From Iris pallida (lineage: Eukaryota > Streptophyta > Magnoliopsida > Asparagales > Iridaceae), in assembly GCA_029216955.1 (NCBI GenBank), contig JANAVB010005598.1:827529-891528 (forward strand): 64,000 bases of DNA, in the 5' to 3' direction. A program made the position numbers and the translations under genes. Below are positions 52,856 through 64,000 of this stretch, one piece after another (within the stretch, counting starts at the first letter, position 1; every line of letters begins with the position of its first letter). The notes beneath the pieces are model-generated. The model ran no database searches. It was not told the origin of the DNA and saw only the letters and a program-made list of their open reading frames with translations.

Positions 52856-55800
52856 TGTAGCACCCAGTTTTTCAAATGAGGGTAATTTTGAAATTTTGTG
52901 TTTGTAATTATTTTAATAATGTTATTTAATTTATGATATGATTTTTGGTGATTTTAAATCATTTTAAAATTATTTAAATCAATGACTTGTGGTTTTGACG
53001 TTTTGCTAGTGAAACCCTAGAGACTGTTTGACCTAGAGCCTAACCATGTGATTATGTTATTTTAATGTCATTTTTGGCCTAAGGATATTTTTGCATTTGA
53101 CCTCTTTGAATTATTTTGATATTATTTTATTATTTATGATATTGTTTTGGGGTTATTTGAGTCGGGTTCGAATTTCAACTCAATCCGACTTGAAACGGGG
53201 ACCCGGGGGTAGTTTGACTCTAGTGGGACCCACACACTAGTTAGGCATGGCCCACATGATATTAATTTTAGTCCACATGATAGAAATATTTTAGTTAGAG
53301 GTTAAACTAATTATTATGGATAAGGTTAGTGTGATTAGAGACTTTAGAATGACTAATTTAGCCCCAACCAATTAGCCCATTCCTAATACTCATAAAATAG
53401 GTTAGTGGGGGCATTTTGGACCTTACATAATAGGACAAATAGCCCCATATAGCCAGCCACTTTGGGAGAGGATAGGCTCAAGTTTATTTCATTATTCTCA
53501 TCCACACTCTCTCTTTCTTGTTCTTCCCCAAATTCCCAGAGAGCAATCCCTAGAAATTTCTCCACCAAATCCTTCCATTTCGCCACCAAATCTTCTTTTT
53601 TCCTTCTCCATTCTAGCCAAGGAGGAAGCTACCCAAGTTTGGGAGGATTCAGAGCTCGTTCGTGTCCTTTTGGAATCTATACGTGTCGGTGTCGCTCCGG
53701 GAAGGCTTTTCTTCGATTCGATCTACCGGGAGGTATAAATCCCTTCTCCTTTTTATTTCCTCATGCATATAGGTCTATTTTGAACCCATAGGAATGACCC
53801 CCATGGTTGTATCTCCATTTGTGTCCATTTCGTGTCCATTTGGAGGTCATAGGAGTGTCCTTTGTGTTGTGGTTGTGTCCATGTGGAAAAATTCCAAATT
53901 TGGACACACTATGTGTTGTTGTTATGTATGAATGAATTATTACATGTTTAATCTCATATTTTTATATTGAAGATGTGTTCTATAGTGTCTCATATATATA
54001 TATTAGTGTAGAGAGTGAGTTCTTGATATATTATGTTATATACTTGTGTTCTTTTGTCTCAAACTACCCAAATCCGTCATGATTTTTATCCACGTTTTTA
54101 ATTTCAGCCCTAACTTAGAAATGTCATAACTTCTAGCTCAAAGCTCGGTTTAATCTCCCGTTTTTTTTAAAAAAAGCGTATTGAAGTTAGATTTCCAAAA
54201 ACATGTATTAATAGGCCTAATTCTTTCTGTAACTTTCTGAAAAATTATTTGAGTGTCAGCTGTACGAAAGACAAACGCGTTCTCGGTGTTTTCGCGATTA
54301 CGGGAGTTTCCGGAAACGAAAACGCGATCCGTTTGAAGTTTCGGAAAGCTAACACATAGATCTATAACATACTTTAATCCTAGATTTTAATTTATGCTGA
54401 GATGGTACAGTATTGATTATTAGTAGGAGTTACTATTCGGCATATGTATTTTGTGCACCCTTGTGTGTAGTATAATGTTCTATTTAATTTTAACCCATGT
54501 TAATATATATACATTATGTAATTAAATAGAGAATGCAAGTATGAGTAAATGTTTAAATAAATGATGTATGAGGTATAAGTATCCTATCTAATGTAAGCAT
54601 GTATAAATATGGCTTGTAATGAATATGTAGGTTCCATAGTATGTAATGTATGGTGCATATAGTAGTGCAAGAGAATAAATGTATGGTGCATATAGTAGTG
54701 CAAGAGAATAAATGAATGATGAATGAATGCAAGCATGAATGTAATATAATAATAGATGTAATGTATGCAATATACAAGTTAATGAGATGTAATGTTCTAT
54801 GTTAACATAAATCCTATATTACCTCATGTACCCCTTACACTATGTTGACACTATCATACTTGACACTTTGTTTACTTACACTTTGACACTCTTTGATATG
54901 TATACACTATGTATGCCCATTTAACCCTCACTTGCCCCTTTGCCATGTTCACATACACACACATAGCCTCTTAAATAAGTATTTATGAATATAGTTAACT
55001 TAGCTATGTATGTATATTATATATATGTTAGCATATTGTGCTGTAATATACAAGTTTATATAACCATTTGAAATGCCATGATTATAGACCTAATGTTGAA
55101 TACCAATATATGCATGTGTATATATGTGTAGACATATATAGCATAAAGTAATAGATTACCTAGTGTATATCCAATATGAATTCTTGCCTATTTGAGTATT
55201 GAATAATTGCATGCTATATAGAGTTGGGTATATGTTGGATTGTATAGCCTTGTATTGATGTGTGCTTGCTAGGATAGTCTTGGTTAGGCCTAGTAAGACT
55301 TGCTGGGTTAGGACATGACCTAGTTTGACTAGTGCAGTTGACCAGAGTTGACCAAGGGTTGATTTTGACCTAGTTTGACCTAGATTCATGTAGAATGCAT
55401 TGTAGTGCTTTATATTACCCTTCTGGATATGTTGTGACTTGTGATGTTCTAATTAGGAGCCAGACACCTCTCCTCGGACAGTATCTTTACCTTGGACATT
55501 CAGATATCAGGCGAGTACATTCTCTGATCATTTCATATCCTGCTTAGAATTATTTCCTGCAGTAGATTACTTGTACTGTCACGTTGGTCACACGGATTGG
55601 TACTATATGGATCCCTTCTTGAGATGTTATCCTTAGGGAGCATCGGGTACTACATGTTCTGTGCGTTTCACTTAAATGGCGTATCACTATGCTTCATTGG
55701 TTCTTTGATCACTTACAACATATACTCTTATGATCGTAGAGTCTTCCTGGAATCCTTATCCCATTTATGGGACTACTATGTATCACCTTCGGGGTCTACC

Positions 55801-56532
55801 ACCCTTCGGGAACTTATCACCTTCGGGGTCTACCACCCTTCGGGGGCTGTTACATAGCATCATATAACATAACCTGGCTGAATCCTTGTGTATTGATTGG
55901 GGGTACGGGGGAGTAGAATTGGACATGTGAATAATACACCAGTAGTATCTTATCAGAATCATTCCTTAGTGTCTTATCAGAATCAGCCCAGGCCATTTAC
56001 ATGTTCATATTGTACTCTGACTCACTAGTCACTGCTAGTTCTCTATGTATAGTAGATATTTCTATTATAGTTCTCTCTCTGTTTACATACTGCACTTCTT
56101 TCAGTATATATATCTTACTTTACTGCATGATTATATTTTTTAACCTGCTATGATCTGTTGAGATGTACTGTACTCGCTCTTGCCCTGACTGGACCTGTTG
56201 ATAAATTTTACAGATAGCCTGGAGGTTGCCTGCTAGCCTAGAGGAGACAGTAGAGGTTGCATAGATAGCAAGAATTTTTGCTTATAGTTTATTTTCAGTC
56301 ATCTTGAGTTGTATTTATGGATTACTGTTTTATCTATCTTCCTTTATGCTCTACCTTAGATGTGATTGAGTTTACATTCTGCTATGTCACCCCCATTCGG
56401 GGAGTATAAACTGTTTAGTCTTATACTGTTAGATGCATTGAGACCTAGGACAGCGTTCTACCGCCGACACTGCGGTGTAGGCTGGGCGTTGTTACGTTCT
56501 CGTGCCCTAACTCTAGGGTGCGGGTTGTGACA
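52856..56532 (+). repeat. Gypsy C 3' LTR
   Basis: 3,677 bp partner of 45842-49610, lacking about 85 bp near 56325. Confidence 0.93.
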
Positions 56533-57846
56533 CTTAGTTCAAATTCTGTTTGGAAACTTCGTGTCCAGTTTCCTGGACACGAATGGACCCCCCTGACATG
56601 TACTAATGTGGGGAACATTTATGTATACCTGATTTGAACTTTTGATTTGGTTTTATGTGATTATTGGGTTCGAAAATGGGTTCACTGATACACTGAAACT
56701 GAATTGGGAAATTGTTCTTAAAATTGATTTTTTATTTTTAATGTGATGTAGGTTATATATGGGTTAGGTTTTGAAATTTTTTTATGAATATGTTATGGTA
56801 TGTTTAATTGTCTTCTCGAATTCAAGTTCACTATCAATGTTAAAATATGATATTTCAAGTTATTGTAAACTGAGATTGCCTATACATGAAAACTGAGAAA
56901 TTCCCTGATTACAAAACCAGTGAACTAATTTGGGTTTTGAAATTGGAATGAATGATTGGGTTTGATTGTTGTATGTAAAACTTGAGATTTAAAACTTAGT
57001 TTGAGTTTGAACTGTGAAACCGAAATGTAGATGTTAATGTATAACCTGAGAATGAATGGGTTGTGTTTTGTTCACAGTTGATTTAGGGACTTTAAAATGT
57101 TGAGTAAAACTGAGAATGGATTTTTGTTGATTGTAATTGGGTTGATAGGGTTCATGTATAACCTGAGAATTGGTATAATCTAATATGTAATAACTGTTAT
57201 GAGATATTGAGAATTAATCCCTTAATGTTAAACCTGAGAACTTAGTTTGTGATATAGCAAATATACACAGACCCACACATTTCAAAATCTGTGAACACTG
57301 AAATATTGAATCCTCTTACACACATTCACATTGTGTTCTCCACACACTTTTGTACTGAAATCAAGACTGAGACAGTGACACAAATTCACACTGTTTCTCC
57401 TATGTTCACAAACACACACTACTGCTATCTACTGACACTCTTCCTGTCAACACACCCTAGCCTAGGTGGTAATTACACACACATATGCATAAATCTGAAC
57501 ACACACACATATATGTGAATCATGTTCACACGGGACACTCTAAACTCTAGAAACTGCTACCTATATTCATTTACCACATACACTCATTACTCATTAACGC
57601 ATTCCAAACTGAGAACTGCTATCTACATTACACACACTTTTGTCATGTACACACATTGTATACAGTTTTGCAACATACACACACATCTACCCACATTACC
57701 CTAACCTGAGACTTCATGTGCACTTCACTGTTGCACTAAATTCTCATGTGAACACACACTTTACACTAAAAATCATGAACACTGTTTTCCATATCCCACA
57801 CACACACATTTAAATTCTGATTTCCTGAAGTCTACGGTCACTCACA

Positions 57847-57892
<46 letters not shown>

Positions 57893-57990
57893 ATTGACAT
57901 TGACACACATCACTCACTCATACATGGATGAACTAGGAAACCCCCTGTTTCCTGAGACACACCCCCTCATACTTTGACACCAACATCACC

Positions 57991-58403
<413 letters not shown>

Positions 58404-60336
58404 GATGAATGAATGCATAAATGGAAATATATATATGTAAGCTTTATATAACTTTATGTATATAGGTACATGTGTGTGGATGTAATATATATAATGTATT
58501 GATTTTCATATAGGATATCTATTTGGCCTTGATATTTGGTTTTGGATTAGGATTCATGAGTTTAGCTTAATTAGGATTTAATTTTTGGTATAAATGTATG
58601 CAAGTAAGCATGTATGATATGTAATGCATATATGTATGCATGTATGTTAATGTAATATACATATGTAATATTAATAATGTGTAATGTGATCATGTAACCA
58701 ATATATGCATATTTATGATCTAATGTATTGGTATATAGGCAATGTAGGCATGTATAAATGAATGTATAGATGTATAGTATGGATGCATGAATGTAGGCAA
58801 TACAATATAGTATGAATATATATGCCTTGGTATGGTTCACATTGCTTTGCTTTGCTTGTGTCTAGCCTTAATTGCATAGTATTGGTTTGGTTAGGCCTAG
58901 TGAGACTTGTTAGACTTGTTTGGGCTAGGACTTGACCTAGTTGACCTAGTTTGACTAGTGTGGTTGACTAGAGTTGACCAAGTGTTGACTTTAGTCTAGT
59001 TTGACCTAGATAGCATGCAGATGTATTGTACATTTCATTTATCATCCCATGTATATGTTTTGACTTGTGTTGCTCTAAATAGGAGTCAGATACCTCATCT
59101 CGGACAGTATATTCTTACAGATATTTAGATACTAGGCGAGTACATTCTCTGATCATTTCATAACTTACTTAGGATTCTATTCCTGCTCTAGATTACCTTA
59201 TTTGATGCTGTCACGATATTATCACAGTTTGGTATTATATGGATCCCTACATTGAGATGTTATCCCCCTCGGGAGCATCGGATACTTTATGTCATGTGTT
59301 TCATGTACATCATGTATTCCTCGCTCTCATGTTATTCATGTTTCTTATGTGCTTCATGTTCGTTCATGCATGCTCGTGTACTCTCATGTGCTCTCATGTT
59401 CGGTCATATTTCTCAGTATCTCATGTATAACCTATATTTTATGTGTACCCCTTCATGGGCCTTTCTGTGGAATTTATGTGCACTCAGTTCTGAGCCCTCA
59501 TGTTTACTTCATATACACCCATCTATGGGCTTTCATGTAAAAATCATGTACATAACATAACTTGTCTGGATCCTTATGTATTGATTGGGGTGTGGGGGAG
59601 TATAAATAGTCATGTGAACAATTCCAAAGTAGTATAACCATGTGCACCTCTTTAGTATATTCATGTGCAAATCCAGCCGTTCACATGTCAACCTTGTATT
59701 CTAAATCACTAGTCACTGATAGTTCTCTACTTATAGTAGATATTTCTATTACAGTTCTCTCTTTTATATCATGTATATTCTTTCAGTTTCATGTATCGTA
59801 CTCTCTTGCATGTTTATATTTTCTAACCTGTTATGATCTGCGTGAGATGTATTGTGCTCGCTCCCGTCCTGACTGGACCTGTTAAAATTTTTACAGAGGA
59901 TGATGAGGAACCCTGTACCCCTTACTATGGAGCTTGCCTAGATAACACTCGCGACCTGGACCCCTGGAAAGGTTCAGGCAGCTGCTGAGGATGATACCCA
60001 TGCATAGTATAGATAGTCTAGACCGTTCTTTCTTTTCATGTTAGTTATTGTCTTTGATTTCAGAGTTGTATTATTATGGAGATGTTGAGACTTATGTTAT
60101 TTCACTTTGTTGTACCTCAGTTGAGGATTTTCTTATCTATTCCATCGTACTATATTCTACCTCTAGATTGTGATTAAGTTATACCTTCTGTGATTGGCCT
60201 CCAGATGGAGAGTGTTTTATATTGTGTTAGTTATAGTTCATGACCTAGAATTGCGTTCTACCGCCGACACTGCGGCATAGGCTGGACGCTGTTACGTACT
60301 CGTACCCTCACAGTGGGTACAGGTCGTGATAATGTA

Positions 60337-60547
60337 TTAATGAGATATTGTATGTTAATAAAATATAAACTTTGGATATTCTAATTTGACTTAGTTATTG
60401 TGAATGAGTAAAGAGATTATTTAATGAACAAAAATTGTGTACTTGTATTGAGCATTGAGGTATATATAATGTTCTACCGTCGACGTTGCGGCATACACTG
60501 GACTTGGCCACGTACTCGTATCCAAACAACGGGTGCGGATCGTGACA
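60337..60547 (+). repeat. Gypsy A 5' LTR, last part
   Basis: The last 211 bases of the A LTR follow element B. It contains TTCTACCGTCGACGTTGCGG and ends GATCGTGACA, matching the LTR ends of B and C in style. Confidence 0.75.
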
Positions 60548-61769
60548 AATTTTCTTGGTTGCCTATGCAGGTCAGTTTTTACAAATTAACTAAACCCGTG
60601 GTAGTACCTATATTAGTCGTACTACTGCGAGCCTGCGAGTATGAAGTGCTCATTCACAATTAGAGTTGATTTGATTTTAGGAGAACAACTAGGCCTAAGT
60701 ATATCGTGGACAACCCATAGTTTTATTTCGATTTGATTGTTTAGGTAGTTAAGTTTGCTACATAGGCTATGTTATTAAGATTGGAATATAAGTTGAATTT
60801 TAAGATAAATCGTATAGATAAATTTGAGAAATTTTCATATGAGGATATATTATTATATTTTGATAAGATGATATGATCAAAGGTGGGTAGATTCTCGATT
60901 GGAAAATTGATTCTTCGAGATTAATCAATTGTTGAGAGTTGCTAATTTTTGGTGTTTTAAAGTTTAAATTTTTATCTTGATTGATATGAATTTTGTTGTG
61001 GTAAGTATGAAATTTTGAAAGGAAATAGTTTTTGATTGATAAAATTAAGGTAAGTGTTGAAGATTTATTGAACTTAAAATTTTGAGGTGACAATGAAAAG
61101 ATTTGATTTAAATTTAAAATATTTTGAAGAATTTAAATTTTGAGGAAAAAAAATATCAATTTAGATGAGAGTTGGGTATTAATAAAGCAATTTTGACGAT
61201 TTTGATCTTGAATATTATTGAGTAGTGATTTAAAATGTTAATGATTGAAATTAAGGAGATTTTTTTAAAAAATATTCTTGAGGTTAATGATTGAAATTGA
61301 GGAATTTTTAAAAAAATATTCTTGAGGTTAAAATTTATAAGATTGATGGATGATAAGTTAGATGTCATTTATGGAAGGCTCTATTAGACTATATCCGTTA
61401 GTCATATTTTTTCCTAATTATCTAAAATTCATCTGTCTTCGTTATTATTTCATTTATCTATCATCCTTCTTATCTGTCTTTCTTCTAAGTGCTGGTGCCT
61501 ATCTTAAAAATCTTAAAGAACTTTTTTGGATTCAAGGCCATAACCTAAATTCCAACATCAAGTCAAATTGCATATATTTTGCTTCTTTCATTATTCATCC
61601 GTCTTTGACCAATGAAATGATCAATATCTCTATTTTAAGAAATTTTTTATTTTGCTATTCTTTTGTCAAATTGATCAATATTTTATTATTATGATATTTT
61701 ATTACTTTTCATGTCTACCATAGTAATTCTTAAATTTCGATGACAAAATTTTTCTAAGGTGGTTAAATT
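60548..61769 (+). mobile_element. Gypsy A internal region, non-coding
   Basis: About 1.2 kb of AT-rich sequence with a degenerate version of the shared block after the LTR (GGTTGCCTATGCAGGTC) and a polypurine-type tract at the end. No gag or pol motif in any frame. Bases about 60917-61210 are repeated at 62571-62867. Confidence 0.75.
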
Positions 61770-62570
61770 TGTAACCCATGTTTCTCGAATTTTCAAATTT
61801 TTTATTTATTTTATTTTAAATATTGTGTTTGAAAGTAATTTTTATTTAAAAACTCTGTAAAAGAAATTTTGTTATTATTTTACATTTCAAAAATAGTTGA
61901 AATTAATAGTTTGAGAGTACTATTTAGTTTTAATAAAAATATTTATTTTTGAATTTTATTATTGAAATTATAAAAGAAGTTGGTCATTATTTTTGGAAAT
62001 TTCAAAAGATTGTTTTTGAAAATAGTTTTAAAAATTATAATTATCATCTTTGACCAATTAAAAGATTTGCTATTAAAATTTGGATTTATAAAAATATGCT
62101 TTACATTATTTTGATGACATTGAATATTACTTTATATTATTTTTGTAATCAATTATTGGATTGGGATTAGATTGATTTACTTTCAAATTTTATTTGGTTT
62201 TAATTTATTGACAGATTTATCTATTGGGCTCCTAGAGAATTTTAGTCCTTATCTATTTAGTAGTTCCATCACCTATTTAAGGCCCCCTCTTCCCAACTTT
62301 TTCCAAATAAAATTCCATCAGCCACAACCAAACACCATCGCAGCCATTGTGTCGTGCGTCGTGTCCGTGTCCAATTATCTTCCTTTATTTTATACATATA
62401 CATTCTCCCAACCTGTGTCGGACACACCCCGACACATACAACCAAAATAAGAAACCCTAATCCGGCAAGCCACTGCTCCACGAGCACCACCACACACTAT
62501 CACCGCCACGTGCTCATCTCCTCCTCCCAGTGCCACATTCTCCTTGGCTGTAACCACCCAGACTACTCGC
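61770..62570 (+). repeat. Gypsy A 3' LTR, truncated
   Basis: It matches 29951 onward (TGTAACCCATG) but lacks about 290 bp present in the 5' copy (5' copy about 30680-30965, gap near 62473). It stops near 62570 inside the region that corresponds to about 31065. Confidence 0.75.
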
Positions 62571-62867
62571 ACCGATTAATAAATTTTTGAAGATTAGAAT
62601 TACTAAGTTTTGGTGTTTAAAGTTTAAATTTTTTATGTTGATTGATATGGATTTTGCTAAGGTAAGGTGAAATTTTGAAAGAAAATGTTTTTGATTGATA
62701 AAATTAAGATAAAAGTTGGAGATTTATTGAATTTAAAATTTTGAGGTGATTATGAAAAGATTGGATTTAAATTTAAAATATTTTTAAGAATTTAAATTTT
62801 GAGGATAAGTATCAATTTAGATAAGAGTTGAGTATTTAATAAAACAATTTTGACGATTTTGATCTTG
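62571..62867 (+). repeat. Extra copy of gypsy A internal sequence fused to the 3' LTR
   Basis: This repeats 60917-61210 (TTTGGTGTTT, GATTGATAAAATTAAG, TTTTGACGATTTTGATCTTG) in the same orientation, with divergence. It ends abruptly at GATCTTG, after which sequence unrelated to the A internal region follows. Confidence 0.75.
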
Positions 62868-63456
62868 CCAGGCTTCTAATGGAAGTATGTGTGCTAGACA
62901 TTATTATTAGACCCATATTTAGGAATTGTAAGGGTTTTAAATTAGTTTTTGATCTTGGGCCCAAAGACTCTTTAGATTTTTAGAACCCAAATAAGACTTT
63001 TCATAAAATGTATGGGACCTCAGGGCTGGCCTTGGGGCCGTGCCAATAGTGCGGCCGCACAGGGCCTCCAATTTTTGGGGGCCTCAAAAAAATATTATGG
63101 TTAGTTTTATAATTTTGTATTTCAAGTTATATCATTTCTTCCTCAATTCCTACTCTACAATCCCTCCAAGACCTCCAATTCTTGGATCCCTATTCCCTAC
63201 TGACTCTACGATTCATATTTATAATCATACAAAAAAATTAGGATTTCTTAAAGATATTGCTCTGACCGATATGTTAATTGCTATTTTGTTTCTAAAGATC
63301 CCTCAATTGTTAGATGAATTTATTTTCTGCAATAATGATGAGGTTTTTTTTTTATATATATAATTTAAGAATTTGGATGTGCAGGCTTAGTATTTATTTA
63401 AGAAATAATGATATCGAAGACTGGAGCTTTTGGTCTTGCATTAGGTGACTCAGGTC
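62868..63456. mobile_element. Probable remnant of an hAT-like element
   Basis: From 63021 the sequence opens CAGGGCTGGCCTTGGGGCC, a typical hAT end, and contains GGCCTCCAATTTTTGGGGGC. An ORF (63040-63363) has no clear transposase motif, although its LGFLKDIALTDMLIAI part could be a vestige of the dimerisation region. Its own right end and TSD were not found. Confidence 0.4.
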
Positions 63457-63716
63457 CATAGTCGGTCCTATGATTTACGGGACCTATGACAAAATCTAAA
63501 GTTTGGGCCATTTTTCTCACAAATAAAAAAAATTTACAAGCAAAATCACCAATCAAGCTATCATATTTTTTTCGATTGGAGTGCTGGCTTTTTTGTTGCT
63601 TCCAGATTGGGTCTTTTTTTTTTTTGATATACCTATTCTATTGTAAAATTACGGGACTTCCAAAATTGGGGGCCCATGACGGTCGCCCACCTTGTTCGTG
63701 CCCTGGACTGGCCCTG
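63457..63716. mobile_element. Small non-autonomous hAT element
   Basis: 260 bp with exact 8-bp TSD CTCAGGTC (63449-63456, 63717-63724). The ends are CATAGTCGGTCC and, inverted, CAGGGCCAGTCC. Non-coding. Confidence 0.82.
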
Positions 63717-63724
63717 CTCAGGTC

Positions 63725-64000
63725 TTGGAGGCTCTAAATTGTGTGATTACATATTACTTCTCATTTGGGTATTGATCGTTATTCGTTTTATTATATGTTT
63801 TCATCAACAGAAAAATTTTGAGGCCAAAATTTAGACAATTTAACGGTGAGTACGTCTTCTATCTAAAATATCTTTATTATACTATGTAATGTGCTTGAAT
63901 ATAGATAATTTGAGCTTTAGTTATTTTGTTTAGTAACTACCTATAGATTCAGTTATAATATACAATCAAGAGCTATCTCCTGAGATTTTGATAAAGACAT
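63725..64000. other. AT-rich end of window, nothing identified
   Basis: No ORF or element end is seen in this short stretch. Confidence 0.4.

Larger units (their letters stand above)
45842..56532 (+). mobile_element. Gypsy-type element C, youngest LTR element, no coding capacity
   Basis: The TSD is CTTAG (45837-45841, 56533-56537). The LTRs are 45842-49610 and 52856-56532. The internal region is 3.2 kb and has no recognisable gag or pol. It contains a duplicated segment (about 49730-49860 and 49970-50100) and a polypurine tract TCGAGGACGAATTTTTTTTA just before the 3' LTR. This is a large retrotransposon derivative (LARD-like). The two LTRs are very alike, so it inserted recently compared with B. 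Confidence 0.93.

Noticed and set aside
63021..63716. A single hAT element spanning 63021-63716
   Set aside because: The flanks of that interval do not match, while 63457-63716 alone has an exact 8-bp TSD, so the right end belongs to the smaller element.

Overview
This window is plant nuclear DNA, most likely from a eudicot. It holds one spliced WD40-repeat gene with GT-AG introns, set in a landscape dominated by transposable elements: Ty3/gypsy and Ty1/copia LTR retrotransposons, and CACTA, hAT, MULE-like and PIF/Harbinger-like DNA transposons. The CACTA element carries captured plant gene fragments. No organellar or bacterial gene is seen. The species cannot be named from the sequence alone.

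Layout. 1-3287: a non-autonomous gypsy-type element with long LTRs and almost no internal region, abutting the end of a related older LTR. 3755-4587: the 3' end of a truncated copia element. 4819-11980: a complete but decayed minus-strand copia element with a target-site duplication (TSD) of ATTCT, carrying an hAT insertion. 12004-14500: a Tourist-like MITE and two MULE-like elements with GC-rich cores, the second almost wholly a foldback. 15035-17877: the only intact gene, a 717-residue WD40 protein in seven coding exons on the minus strand. 18126-20150: its upstream region, with about 130-bp tandem repeats split by a composite element that contains a regular array of 24-bp palindromes. 20558-22129: two MITEs and a second, unrelated quasi-palindrome array. 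22138-28718: a minus-strand copia fragment whose LTR was split by a plus-strand copia element of the same family (TSD CTTCT).

29951-62867 is a four-element nest. Gypsy A (5' LTR from 29951) was hit in its 5' LTR by gypsy B (32874-60331, TSD ATGTA). B was hit in its coding region by a CACTA element (39900-43825, TSD TTC) and in its 3' LTR by gypsy C (45842-56532, TSD CTTAG). A, B and C share LTR ends, the block just after the LTR and the polypurine tract. None encodes reverse transcriptase or integrase, and only B has a decayed gag. They look like a parasitic long-LTR family that depends on an absent partner. The tail of the window holds a chimeric junction and small hAT elements.

The elements do not form a pathway. 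The history is layered insertion, nonsense decay (mostly C-to-T type), and capture of plant exons by the CACTA element. The exon model, TSDs and LTR boundaries were read by eye, so boundaries may be off by a few bases where LTRs have diverged.
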